Assembly (NCBI RefSeq): GCF_026011735.1
Contig: NZ_BRVN01000003.1
Span: 1 to 64,000 of the forward strand
DNA from: Dietzia sp. NCCP-2495
Lineage (GTDB): Bacteria > Actinomycetota > Actinomycetes > Mycobacteriales > Mycobacteriaceae
Length of the DNA: 64,000 bases
Direction of reading: 5' to 3'
The notes below the pieces were generated by a model. It searched no databases. It saw only the letters and a list, made by a program, of their open reading frames with translations, and was not told where the DNA came from. The position numbers and the translations under genes are program-made. Shown one piece after another: positions 50,801-59,417 of the stretch (its first letter is position 1; each line of letters begins with the position of its first letter).

Positions 50801-52519
50801 ATGAGCGATTCTGTCTCCTCTGACAATCCCGATCTGCCCGGGACCGGCGTCCCGCTGCCGCCCATGTCCCTGGCGCGCTGGGGCACCGAGGCCGAGGCCA
50901 AGGAGCTCAACGAGAGCATCCGCGGCCTGCTCCGCAACGTCCTGGGCGTGACCGCCGACAGCGGCGTCCAGTTCGACCCGGCGGCGGTCACGGCGTCACC
51001 GTCGAGACTGGACGACGACGACATCGCCGCGCTGGTCACCCTGGTGGGGAGCCAGAACGTGTCCGTCGAGGACGCCCAGCGCCTGCCGCGTGCCCGGGGC
51101 AAGTCCACTCCGGATCTGCTCGCGTGGCGGCTCCGCCCCGAGGTGGACTGTCCCGACGCGGTGGTCGCGCCGGCCAGCGACGACGAGGTGGCCGCACTGC
51201 TCGACTGGTGCGGCCGGGAGTCGGTCGCCGTGGTCCCGTTCGGCGGCGGCACCTCCGTGGTGGGTGGGCTCAACCCGGAGGCGGGCCGGCACCGGGCCGT
51301 GGTGAGCGTGGACCTGGCCCGGTTCGACTCGCTCGAGTCGATCGACGCCGTCTCCGGCGAGGCCGTCTTCGGTGCGGGCGTCACCGGCCCCCGCGCCGAG
51401 GAACTGCTGGCCGAGCACGGCTACTCGCTCGGCCACTTCCCGCAGTCCTTTCCCTATGCCTCGCTGGGCGGCTACGCCATGACCCGCTCGTCGGGCCAGA
51501 GTTCCGCCGGGTATGGGCGCTTCGACGAGATGGTCCGCGGACTGACCGTCGTGACGCCGGTCGGGGTGATCGAGGCCAGTCGCGCGCCCGCCTCGGCGGC
51601 CGGGCCGGACCTTCGTCAGTGGCTACTCGGCTCGGAGGGCACCTTCGGCGTGTGCACCCGGGTCCGCGTGCGGATCCACCCGGTGCCCGAGGTGGTCCGG
51701 CACGAGGCGTTCCGGTTCCCGGATTTCGCGACCGGCGCCGCCGCACTGCGGGCCGTGGAGCAGCAGGGGACCGGGCCCACTGTGATCCGGCTGTCGGACG
51801 AGACGGAGACGATGGTCAACCTCGCCACCGCCACGGACTCGATAGGCGAGGGGGCCGCTGCGATGGGCGAGGGGACGGGCGACGACGGGGGTTCCGGCGA
51901 CGACGGGGGCTCCGGCAACGACGGCGATTCCGGCGGCTGCCTGGCGATCTGCCTGTTCGAGGGCACCGCCGAGCACGCGGAATCGGCGCACGCCGCAACG
52001 CGCGCTGTGCTCGAGGCCCACGGCGGCACGTCGCTCGGCGCGGAGCCGGCGCGCTCCTGGGAGCACGGTCGCTTCGGCGCCCCCGTGCTGCGCGACTCAC
52101 TCCTGGACAACGGCGCACTGGTGGAGACTCTCGAGACGGCCACCGACTGGGCGAACATCGAGCGGTTGCGCGACGCCGTCGTCGTCGCCCTCACCACCTC
52201 CCTCGAGGCCAGCGGCACGCCCGCGCTGGTCATGTGCCACATCAGCCACGTCTATCCCACCGGCGCCTCGTTGTACTTCACGGTCGTGGCCGGGCAGCGC
52301 GGCGCCGACCCCCTCGCGCAGTGGGCGGCGGCCAAGCGCGCGGCGTCCGAGGCGATCGGCGCGCACGGCGGCACCATCACCCACCACCACGCCGTGGGCG
52401 CCGACCACCGACCGTACCTCGCTGCGGAGATCGGCGAGGTGGGCGTGCGGATGCTGCGCGCGGTCAAGACGGCCGTTGACCCGCACGGCGTGTGCAATCC
52501 GGGGACACTGATCCCATGA
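50801..52519 (+). CDS. FAD-binding oxidase, alkyl-DHAP synthase (AGPS)-like
   Basis: A 572-residue VAO-type flavoprotein. The FAD-binding PFGGGTSVVGGL loop, FPQSFPYASLGGYAMTRSSGQSSAGYGRFDEMVRGL (in part), WLLGSEGTFGV and a C-terminal GAHGGTITHHHAVGADH with a run of histidines match alkyldihydroxyacetonephosphate synthase-like proteins, which make ether bonds on DHAP. In actinobacteria the true reaction is unproven. A Gly/Asp/Ser-rich insert sits around residues 349-378. It overlaps the kinase gene by 4 nt, and glpD, which makes DHAP, is divergent. Confidence 0.85.
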   Translation: MSDSVSSDNPDLPGTGVPLPPMSLARWGTEAEAKELNESIRGLLRNVLGVTADSGVQFDPAAVTASPSRLDDDDIAALVTLVGSQNVSVEDAQRLPRARGKSTPDLLAWRLRPEVDCPDAVVAPASDDEVAALLDWCGRESVAVVPFGGGTSVVGGLNPEAGRHRAVVSVDLARFDSLESIDAVSGEAVFGAGVTGPRAEELLAEHGYSLGHFPQSFPYASLGGYAMTRSSGQSSAGYGRFDEMVRGLTVVTPVGVIEASRAPASAAGPDLRQWLLGSEGTFGVCTRVRVRIHPVPEVVRHEAFRFPDFATGAAALRAVEQQGTGPTVIRLSDETETMVNLATATDSIGEGAAAMGEGTGDDGGSGDDGGSGNDGDSGGCLAICLFEGTAEHAESAHAATRAVLEAHGGTSLGAEPARSWEHGRFGAPVLRDSLLDNGALVETLETATDWANIERLRDAVVVALTTSLEASGTPALVMCHISHVYPTGASLYFTVVAGQRGADPLAQWAAAKRAASEAIGAHGGTITHHHAVGADHRPYLAAEIGEVGVRMLRAVKTAVDPHGVCNPGTLIP

Positions 52520-53496
52520 GTGCCGAGGTGGTCGAGCGGACGATCCGGGCCGTCGCCCTGGTGGTCAACCCCGCGGCGGGTGGCGGGAAGGTCGGCGACG
52601 TGGCCGATCGCGCGCAGGCGAGGCTGGAGTCGCACGGGATCGCGGTGACGCGGCTCAGTGGTGACAGTGCGGAGGACTCGCTCGCGCTGGCGCGGGAGGC
52701 GGTCGCGGGTGACCCCGGCGCCGGTGTTGCCGCGGTCGACGCGCTGGTGGTGTGCGGCGGCGACGGCATGGTCTCGCTCGCCGCCCGCGCCACCGCGCAC
52801 GCCGACGTGCCGGTGGGCATCATTCCCGCCGGAACCGGTAACGACCTGGCCCGCGACTATCAGATCCCGCTCGGCGACCCCGAGGCGGCCGCGGACGTGG
52901 TGGCCGCCGGACTCGTCGAGGTGGTGGACCTGGGGCGGGCGACGCCCGACGGCCGGGAACCGCAGGTGTTCGCCTCGGTCCTGTGCGCGGGACTGGATTC
53001 CAAGGTCAACCGACGCGTCAACGAGATGCGGGTGCTCAGCGGGCCGCTGCGGTACGTGATCGCTGCGCTACTCGAGTTCCCGTTCTATCGGCCACGACGA
53101 TTCCGCATGACGTTCGACGCGGGACTGCCGAACGAGGAGACCGTGGAGACCGAGGTCCTGCTCAGCGCGTTCGCGATCACCCGCAGCTACGGCGGGGACA
53201 TGCTCATCGCGCCGGATGCCGACCGGTCCGACGGACTTCTCGACGTGGTGTACGTGCTGGAGGTGGGCCGGACCCCCAAACTCCGGTTCGCCCGGCACTT
53301 CTCCAAGATCTTCTCCGGTCGCCACGTCGGGTTGGACGGTGTGGAGTCGCGGCGGTGCCGGACCGTGCGGATCGAGACGCCGGACGTGGTGCCGTCGGAT
53401 GTCGAAGCGTTCGCGGACGGTGACGCCGTCAGTGCGCTGCCCGTCACCGTCGAGGTGCTGCCGGGTGCGGGGCGGATCCTCGTTCCGGGACGGTAG
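52516..53496 (+). CDS. Diacylglycerol kinase family lipid kinase (Rv2252-like)
   Basis: A 326-residue DAGK catalytic-domain lipid kinase of the YegS/DgkB/Rv2252 type that makes phosphatidate. ALVVNPAAGGGKVGD, VVCGGDGMVSLAA (GGDG nucleotide motif), GIIPAGTGNDLARDYQIP and the C-terminal EAFADGDAVSALP follow family order. M. tuberculosis Rv2252 in the same neighbourhood phosphorylates diacylglycerol for phosphatidylinositol mannoside synthesis. The ATG overlaps the AGPS-like TGA. Confidence 0.9.
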   Translation: MSAEVVERTIRAVALVVNPAAGGGKVGDVADRAQARLESHGIAVTRLSGDSAEDSLALAREAVAGDPGAGVAAVDALVVCGGDGMVSLAARATAHADVPVGIIPAGTGNDLARDYQIPLGDPEAAADVVAAGLVEVVDLGRATPDGREPQVFASVLCAGLDSKVNRRVNEMRVLSGPLRYVIAALLEFPFYRPRRFRMTFDAGLPNEETVETEVLLSAFAITRSYGGDMLIAPDADRSDGLLDVVYVLEVGRTPKLRFARHFSKIFSGRHVGLDGVESRRCRTVRIETPDVVPSDVEAFADGDAVSALPVTVEVLPGAGRILVPGR

Positions 53497-53502
53497 CGGA
53501 CA

Positions 53503-53520
53503 GTCACATCAGTCACTTAT
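53503..53520 (+). promoter_or_regulatory. Direct-repeat box resembling MtrA sites
   Basis: GTCACATCA and GTCACTTAT are adjacent 9-mers sharing GTCAC, the pattern reported for MtrA-bound direct repeats in mycobacteria. They lie about 90 bp before a secreted CAP-domain gene, the sort of envelope gene MtrA controls. Inference only. Confidence 0.4.
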
Positions 53521-53606
53521 TTCACACAAATAACTGCAGGTCACAGGAGTTTCGACTTCATCTACCTCATGGGCCAATCGGTTCGCTTCAGGCTCGCCGA
53601 GAAGGC

Positions 53607-54185
53607 ATGATCACCTCCATGCGCTCAAGGCTCATCACGTCACTCGCGACCCTTGTCGTCACCTCCGCCACCCTGATCGGTGGTGGCATGGCGACCGCGT
53701 CCGCCCAGTCGGTAGAGGCCGCGCTACCGCCACAGATCGCCTCTCAGGTCGAGGGCTTCACGTCCCAGGTGCGGGCCGCACTCCCTCCGGATGTGTGGGC
53801 GGCGGCCGGCTCCAGCGGGATGGCGTACCAGGACATCTCCGGCGGTCTGCGCGACGGGATCATCAACGAGATCAACGGCTACCGCGCCTCGCGCGGACTG
53901 GTGACCCTCGCGCCGAACGCCGCCCTGGACCGCGAGGCCCAGGCGTGGGCGAACCGCCTGGCGGCGGAGGACAGGGTCTACCACAACACCGGCCTGATCG
54001 ACCGCGGCTTCGGCGAGAACATCGTCGCGGCGGGTACCTACTGTGGCCCGGTGTGTCTGGTGGACCTGTGGAAGAACTCTCCCGGCCACAATGCGAACCT
54101 CCTCGAGGCGGGTTACCGCTCAGCCGGAATGGGCATCGCTTACGGTGGAGGGAAAGTTTTCGTGGTACACAACTTTTCGTACTGA
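53607..54185 (+). CDS. Secreted CAP-domain (SCP/PR1) protein
   Basis: A 192-residue exported protein with a signal peptide (basic MRSRLITS, hydrophobic core, ATASAQS cleavage site) and a CAP domain from about residue 85. ALDREAQAWANRLAAEDRVYHN, GFGENIVAAG, WKNSPGHNANLLEAGYRSAGMGIAYGGGKVFVVHNF (in part) give the His/Glu cavity residues. Bacterial CAP proteins bind lipids or modify cell envelopes; function is unknown. The ATG at 53619 could be the true start, 4 codons later. Confidence 0.88.
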   Translation: MITSMRSRLITSLATLVVTSATLIGGGMATASAQSVEAALPPQIASQVEGFTSQVRAALPPDVWAAAGSSGMAYQDISGGLRDGIINEINGYRASRGLVTLAPNAALDREAQAWANRLAAEDRVYHNTGLIDRGFGENIVAAGTYCGPVCLVDLWKNSPGHNANLLEAGYRSAGMGIAYGGGKVFVVHNFSY

Positions 54186-54257
54186 TCCGGGCGGGAGTCC
54201 GCTCGCGCTCCGGATAGTCAGGCCACGCGCGCCCGACCCGATGAGACGAGGGAGACC

Positions 54258-56012
54258 ATGTCCGAACGGATCACGCGAGCACTGAGGCTCAAGACAGACC
54301 CAGGGGTGTTCCTGACGACGGTGGGGATCATCCTCGCCTTTGTCGTCATCACCTTCCTGGCCGGCGACTGGGTGGGCAGGGTCTTCGGCACCGCCTCCGG
54401 GTGGATCATGACCAACCTCGGGTGGTTCTACATCTTGGGCGTCACGACCTTCCTCGGTTTCCTCATCTGGGTGGCGATGAGCCGCTTCGGCCATGTCCGG
54501 CTGGGCGGCGACGACGAGGAGCCCGAGCACTCCACACTCACCTGGTTCGCGATGCTCTTCGCGGCCGGTATCGGCTCGATCCTCATGTTCTGGGGCGTCG
54601 CCGAACCCATCTCGCACTTCGCCGCCCCGCCGCGCGGGAACGTCGAACCGGGGACGGTCGACGCCGCCCAGGAGGCGATGGCGTTCACGCTGTACCACTT
54701 CGGCCTGCACACGTGGACGATCTTCGCGTTGCCGTCCCTGGCGTTCGCCTACTTCATCTACAAGCGCAAGATGCCGCCGCGGCTGAGCTCGATCTTCGCC
54801 CCGCTGCTCGGCGACAAGATCTTCGGCCCCATCGGCAAGACCATCGACATCGTGGCCCTCATCGGCACCGTGTTCGGCGTGGCCACCTCGGTCGGCCTGG
54901 GCACGCTGCAGATCAACGCCGGACTGAACGAGCTGTTCGGCATCGAGATGTCGCCGTTCGTCCAGGTCCTCACCATCGCGATCGTCACCACGGTCGCCTG
55001 CATCTCCGTGGCTCTCGGCCTGGAGAAGGGCATCAAGCGCCTGTCGAACGCCAACATCGTCATGGCGGTCGCCCTGCTGATCTTCATCCTGGTCACCGGT
55101 CCCACGCTGTTCCTGCTCAAGGGCACGGTCGAGTCGCTGGGCGTGTACCTCACGGCCCTGCCGGAGCTGGCGTTGTGGAACAACGTCTTCCCGGCGAGCG
55201 ACGACCTGGCGTCGTGGCAGAACACGTGGACAGTCTTCTACTGGGCGTGGACCATCACCTGGTCGCCGTTCGTCGGCATCTTCATCGCCCGTATCAGCCG
55301 CGGCCGCACGATCCGCGGGTTCGTGTTCGGTGTCCTTGGCCTGCCGGTGGCGTTCTCGGTCCTGTGGTTCGGCATCTTCGGCATGGCGTCGTTCCACATC
55401 GAGCTGTTCGAGGGCGGTGGACTGGCCCAGAAGGTCTCGGTCGAGGGCGACATCCCGGGCGCGCTGTTCGGGTTCCTGTCCCACTATCCGCTCGCGACCC
55501 TCCTCTCGGGCCTCGCGGTGGTGCTGGTCGTGGTCTTCTTCACCACGTCGGTCGACTCGGCGGCGATGGTCGTGGACATGATCGCCTCGGGTAAGGACGA
55601 CGAGGTCCAGGCCTCCCCCGCGCACCAGCGCGTCATCTGGGCCGTGCTCATGGGCGCGGTCGGCGCGACGATCCTCGCGGGCACCGGCGAGGGTGGCCTC
55701 ACCGCGTTGCAGGAGGTCATCACGGTGATCGGTCTGCCGTTCTTCGTGATCGCCTTCGTGATGATGTTCAGCCTCGTCAAGGGGCTCCGCGACGACATGG
55801 GCGAGCGCCTGCCCACCGTCACCCGGCAGTGGGATCGCGCCTACTCGCCGGAGGAGCTCGAGGTGCAGGAGGAGGCGCCCTCTCCCGAGCCGGTCCACCC
55901 GCTGCACCAGATCCCGGACCCCGACAACGGGGTCGAGGAGGACGACGGGGCGCCCGCGGCGTCGTCCACGGCCACGTCCGCGACGGATCAGGAGCCGAAC
56001 TCCGACCGCTAG
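54258..56012 (+). CDS. BCCT-family betaine/choline-type transporter
   Basis: A 584-residue, 12-helix sodium- or proton-coupled transporter for betaine, choline, carnitine or ectoine-like compatible solutes. TLTWFAMLFAAGIGSILMFWGVAEPISHF (in part) covers helix 3; FYWAWTITWSPFVGIFIARISRGRTIRGF (in part) is the aromatic substrate-site helix 8; a Gly-rich GIGS stretch fits betaine carriers. The long acidic C-terminal tail (about 60 residues) may be an osmosensing domain as in BetP, but is acidic rather than basic. Start at 54258 after GAGGGAGACC. Confidence 0.9.
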   Translation: MSERITRALRLKTDPGVFLTTVGIILAFVVITFLAGDWVGRVFGTASGWIMTNLGWFYILGVTTFLGFLIWVAMSRFGHVRLGGDDEEPEHSTLTWFAMLFAAGIGSILMFWGVAEPISHFAAPPRGNVEPGTVDAAQEAMAFTLYHFGLHTWTIFALPSLAFAYFIYKRKMPPRLSSIFAPLLGDKIFGPIGKTIDIVALIGTVFGVATSVGLGTLQINAGLNELFGIEMSPFVQVLTIAIVTTVACISVALGLEKGIKRLSNANIVMAVALLIFILVTGPTLFLLKGTVESLGVYLTALPELALWNNVFPASDDLASWQNTWTVFYWAWTITWSPFVGIFIARISRGRTIRGFVFGVLGLPVAFSVLWFGIFGMASFHIELFEGGGLAQKVSVEGDIPGALFGFLSHYPLATLLSGLAVVLVVVFFTTSVDSAAMVVDMIASGKDDEVQASPAHQRVIWAVLMGAVGATILAGTGEGGLTALQEVITVIGLPFFVIAFVMMFSLVKGLRDDMGERLPTVTRQWDRAYSPEELEVQEEAPSPEPVHPLHQIPDPDNGVEEDDGAPAASSTATSATDQEPNSDR

Positions 56013-56797
56013 TGTCCCCGCACGTCGAGCATCGTCATGCCGGCGTGCATCTCCCAGACGAGGATCTCCGCGCCGTCGTCGCCCGCCGTCACGCGCCGCC
56101 CGCCCGACGCCGTCATGCGGGCGGCGTCGCCGGTCTCGAGGACACCCTCGCCCTCGAGCGCCACTGAACCCACCGGGACGTAGAGGTGCAGGTAGGGCGC
56201 GTCGGGGAGGGTGATGGTGTGCCCGGGCGCGAGCCGCGAGGCGAGGAGGGCCGACGTCCGGTTGCGGATCCGGATGGCGGCCTCGTCGCCGTAGGTATCA
56301 AGTCCTCCGGCGACGACGACGAGGGAGTTCGCCAGCGCTCCGGGGTCGATCTCGAGCTGTTCGTATCCGGGGTCTCCACCGGCCTCGTCGGGCACGACCC
56401 ACATCTGGACGAGGTGGACGGGCTCGACGTGAGCGGGGTCCTGCTGGATCGTGCCGTCGCGCCAGGCGTCGTTGCGCTCGGAGTGCAGGATCCCGGAGCC
56501 GGCGCTCATCCGCTGGGCGAGCCCGGGGTAGATGATCCCGCTGTGTCCCTCGGAGTCCTGGTGGACCAGTGAGCCCGACAGGACCCAGGTGACGATCTCC
56601 ATGTCGCGGTGGCCGTGGGTGTCGAAGCCGCTGCCGGCGGCGATCCGGTCGTCGTTGTTGACGAGCAGACGTCCGAAGTGGGTGTTCATCGGGTCCTGCT
56701 GGCGTCCGAAGGAGAAGGAGTGGCGGGACTCCAGCCAGCCGCCGCTGTCCCGGCTCCGGGAGCGGGAACGGTGGATCTTCACGGACGGGGTCAGCAT
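56009..56797 (-). CDS. Pirin-family protein
   Basis: A 262-residue bicupin. SRHSFSFGRQQDPMNTHFGRLLVNNDDRI (in part) and the metal site region FDTHGHRDMEIVTWVLSGSLVHQDSEGH (in part, His-Gly-His and Glu) match pirins, which can have quercetinase activity or act as redox sensors. The ATG at 56797 with GGAGG 7 nt upstream is chosen over an ATG 30 nt upstream without a ribosome-binding site. Its stop codon overlaps that of the transporter gene tail to tail. Confidence 0.9.
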   Translation of the reverse strand: MLTPSVKIHRSRSRSRDSGGWLESRHSFSFGRQQDPMNTHFGRLLVNNDDRIAAGSGFDTHGHRDMEIVTWVLSGSLVHQDSEGHSGIIYPGLAQRMSAGSGILHSERNDAWRDGTIQQDPAHVEPVHLVQMWVVPDEAGGDPGYEQLEIDPGALANSLVVVAGGLDTYGDEAAIRIRNRTSALLASRLAPGHTITLPDAPYLHLYVPVGSVALEGEGVLETGDAARMTASGGRRVTAGDDGAEILVWEMHAGMTMLDVRGH

Positions 56798-57065
56798 GAT
56801 CGGCCTCCAAACTGGGTGATGCGTCAACTATATCACGGTGCCGGAATGTGATCTTCCCTACCTGTACCGATCGCTCCAGCAAGGACTGTTCCGCGTCCCG
56901 GGTTCCGGCCCATCGCAGGTGAGCGGCACGGGGTCGCCGGGTGCTGCCCGGCCGATCCCGGGAGTGTTCCGTGTGGCTTCGGTGGACGCGACGTGGGCGG
57001 GCTGCTTGAGTGCGGTGGGTCCGGACGTGCGTCCAGTACGCATGTCCAGAAACTTTCGCCAAATT
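56798..57065. other. Gene-free spacer
   Basis: Between the pirin start and the small-gene promoter I see no convincing gene. A TATAGT near 56830-56840 on the minus strand may be the -10 box for pirin. The 92-codon open frame here lacks a ribosome-binding site and family-like sequence. Confidence 0.5.
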
Positions 57066-57095
57066 TTGGTGCCGCGTCATCGGGAGTTCTATAGT
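57066..57095 (+). promoter_or_regulatory. Promoter of the 41-codon gene (TTGGTG, 18 bp, TATAGT)
   Basis: A -35-like TTGGTG (57066-57071) and a near-consensus -10 TATAGT (57090-57095) are spaced 18 bp apart. Transcription would begin near 57102, about 26 nt before the small ORF. Confidence 0.65.
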
Positions 57096-57127
57096 GATGA
57101 CCGTCACACCGGGTAGGAGGAGTTCCG

Positions 57128-57253
57128 ATGCTGCAGAACGCTCTCATCACCACGCTCCGCGTGGGTGTCGCGACCACCAACGAGGTGGCTCATCTCGTCG
57201 TGGACAACACCCTCGGTCGGATGCTCGACACGAATCCCGACAAGGTCAGATAG
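57128..57253 (+). CDS. Unannotated 41-residue small protein
   Basis: A short open frame starting MLQNALITTLRVGVATTNEV and ending LDTNPDKVR. Its support is contextual: a strong AGGAGGAG ribosome-binding site 6 nt before the ATG, a sigma-70-like promoter 33 nt upstream and a GC-rich hairpin (GGCC-TTC-GGCC) just after the stop. The sequence is amphipathic, with no clear membrane span and no recognised domain. It could act on its own or be a leader peptide for the following dapA gene, 124 bp downstream. Confidence 0.6.
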   Translation: MLQNALITTLRVGVATTNEVAHLVVDNTLGRMLDTNPDKVR

Positions 57254-57377
57254 GGCCTTCGGCCGGTCCTCGGTCGAACCAGGTGAACGCACTTTGCGTC
57301 CCGCACCCGCGTGATGTGCGACGCACCGGGGTCAGCCTGGGCGCCTACCGGCCCTGACGTGGCCTAGTCTGTTCGGC

Positions 57378-58265
57378 ATGTCGGACAACCCCTTCGGTCG
57401 GGTCATCACCGCGATGGTGACCCCCATGCATGATGACGGTTCGATCGACTTCGACGGCCTCAAGTGCCTCGCGGTCCATCTCGCCGACAACGGCCACGAC
57501 GGTCTCCTGGTCAACGGCACCACCGGAGAGTCCGCCACGACCACCGATGACGAGGACTACGACTGTGTGGCCGCCGTCGTCGAGGCGGTCGGCGACCGGG
57601 TCAAGGTCATGGCCGGCTGCGGCACCAACGACACCGAGCACTCGATGCGTGCGGCCCGGGAGATGGCCGCCCGGGGCGCGGACTCGCTGCTCGTAGTAAC
57701 GCCGTACTACAACAAGCCGACGCAGCACGGGATCGTCGAGCACTTCCGCATGGTCGCCGAGGCCGGGGGCCTGCCGGTCATGGCGTACGACATCCCGGGC
57801 CGGACCGGTACCGCGCTGGCCACCGAGACCATTCGTCGCCTCGCGGAGATCCCGCTGCTCAAGGCGGTCAAGGACGCCAAGGGTGACCTGTTCGAGGCGA
57901 GCCGACTCATGGCCGAGACCGATCTGATGTGGTTCTCGGGCGACGACGTGCTCAACCTCGCCCACCTCGCGCAGGGCGCCGTCGGCGTGGTCTCCGTGGT
58001 CGGCCACGTCGCCGGGAACGAGTACCGCGCGATGATCGAGGCGGTCGACGCCGGCGATCTGCCCCGGGCCCGCGAGATCCATACCCGTCTCATCCCAGCC
58101 GTCGACGCCGTCATGCACACGTCGCAGGGGGCCATCCAGGCCAAGGCGGCGCTGAAGATGCAGGGGATCATCGCCTCCGACCGCCTGCGGATGCCGTTGC
58201 TCCAGGGGCCGGCCGAGCACCAGGAGAAGCTGCGCGCGGGACTGCAGGCCTCGGGGCTCGCCTGA
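57378..58265 (+). CDS. dapA: 4-hydroxy-tetrahydrodipicolinate synthase family protein
   Basis: A 295-residue DHDPS/NAL-superfamily TIM barrel. GRVITAMVTPMHDDGSIDF, NGTTGESATTTDDE, VTPYYNKPTQHGI, YDIPGRTG (catalytic Tyr137) and LLKAVKDAKGD (Schiff-base Lys165) are present. The Thr-Thr-Gly-Glu pyruvate site is intact, so synthesis of the diaminopimelate/lysine precursor from pyruvate and aspartate semialdehyde is likely. No other lysine gene is adjacent. The start ATG is assigned at the family position. Confidence 0.9.
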   Translation: MSDNPFGRVITAMVTPMHDDGSIDFDGLKCLAVHLADNGHDGLLVNGTTGESATTTDDEDYDCVAAVVEAVGDRVKVMAGCGTNDTEHSMRAAREMAARGADSLLVVTPYYNKPTQHGIVEHFRMVAEAGGLPVMAYDIPGRTGTALATETIRRLAEIPLLKAVKDAKGDLFEASRLMAETDLMWFSGDDVLNLAHLAQGAVGVVSVVGHVAGNEYRAMIEAVDAGDLPRAREIHTRLIPAVDAVMHTSQGAIQAKAALKMQGIIASDRLRMPLLQGPAEHQEKLRAGLQASGLA

Positions 58266-58345
58266 GTCCCGGCCCCGCCTGAAGGGACGTACCCGCCGTC
58301 TGCCGCGACCGGGCAGTGCCCGGCAGCGCGGCGCCCGGCGGCGAG

Positions 58346-59260
58346 TCAGCCGAAGGCGACCATCTCACTGCACCGCCGCCACAGCTGCGCGGCGACCGCG
58401 GGGTCGTGTGAGCGTCGCGTCGACCAGGTGATCTCCGGGTGGCCGCGCAGGCCGCCGACCCTGTCGGGCCCCACGAACGCCCCGCCCGCGATGTCGGTGA
58501 CCGTCGCCGCGTACAGCACGGGCAGTGCCCCCTGGTCCGGGGTCAGGCCCGCGCCGGGGATCGAGTTGCCCAGCTGGAAGAACTTGTCCAACAGTGGCCG
58601 GCCACTCTGCCGGATGAGCTCGGTGGCCGTGTATCCCGGGTGCGCGGCGACCGACCGCACCGGCGATCCCGCGCGCTCCAGATGCCGTTGCCATTGATAG
58701 GCGAGCATGAGGCACGCCAGCTTGGAATTGCCGTACGCGCGCATGGGGCCGTAGCCCGAGCGCTCCATGCTCAGGTCGTCGGTGTCGATGCGACCCCACA
58801 GGTGCGCCAGCGAGGCCAACCACACCACCCGATCGGTCACCACGGGCTCCAGTCCCAGTGTCAACGCGTGGTGGCCGAGCGCGTTCACGCCGAACTGCAT
58901 CTCGTGCCCCTGTGCGGTGAGCGAGTGGGGGATGTTCATCAGCCCCGCGTTGTTGACGAGCACGTCTATCCGGTCGAGTTCGGGATCCGAGGTGACGGCC
59001 CGGACGAACCCGGCCACCGAGTCGAGGTCCGCCAGGTCGAGGCCGCGCACCAGCGTCCGTTCCCGCGACGCGGTGGGGAGCGACGCCCGTGCAGCCTCCG
59101 CCTTCGCGGTGTCCCGGCAGGCCATGACCACTCGCGCCCCCCGCTCGGCGAGTGCCGCGGTGGTGGCGAATCCGATGCCGGCGTTGGCTCCGGTCACGAT
59201 GACGGTGCGGCCGGTCTGGTCCGGGATGGCGGTTGCGTTCCACCGGTTGGAGCGAGTCAT
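58346..59260 (-). CDS. SDR oxidoreductase, retinol-dehydrogenase-like
   Basis: A 304-residue short-chain dehydrogenase: GRTVIVTGANAGIGFATTAALAERG (in part), VMACRD (NADP-type Arg), VNNAGLMNIP, the Ser in VVWLASLAH and YGNSKLA (catalytic Tyr/Lys). The extended C-terminus (about 60 residues) and the NIP/GHEMQFGVN block fit the widespread actinobacterial retinol-dehydrogenase-like group of unknown substrate. It is convergent with dapA. Confidence 0.85.
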   Translation of the reverse strand: MTRSNRWNATAIPDQTGRTVIVTGANAGIGFATTAALAERGARVVMACRDTAKAEAARASLPTASRERTLVRGLDLADLDSVAGFVRAVTSDPELDRIDVLVNNAGLMNIPHSLTAQGHEMQFGVNALGHHALTLGLEPVVTDRVVWLASLAHLWGRIDTDDLSMERSGYGPMRAYGNSKLACLMLAYQWQRHLERAGSPVRSVAAHPGYTATELIRQSGRPLLDKFFQLGNSIPGAGLTPDQGALPVLYAATVTDIAGGAFVGPDRVGGLRGHPEITWSTRRSHDPAVAAQLWRRCSEMVAFG

Positions 59261-59373
59261 GAACGTCAGTTAACCAGTCGCGCCTCCGGCCTGGGGACGC
59301 CAGATGTGGTAACGCGGGGATGTCAATCGCGATGTTCTTGTGACACACTCGTCGGGGACTTAGTGGTCCCATC

Positions 59374-59387
59374 AGTCACACGTGACT
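59374..59387. promoter_or_regulatory. 14-bp palindrome upstream of the DUF1906 gene
   Basis: AGTCAC-AC-GTGACT is a perfect inverted repeat ending 30 nt before the start codon. It shares CATCAGTCAC with the sequence before the CAP-domain gene. It is a candidate operator. Confidence 0.45.
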
Positions 59388-59417
59388 CCACCCGCTGTCT
59401 AACCCGGAGTACCTTCC

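Noticed and set aside
56838-57116. 92-codon open frame between pirin and the small gene
   Set aside because: No ribosome-binding site, no promoter on that side and random-looking composition. It also runs over the small gene's promoter.
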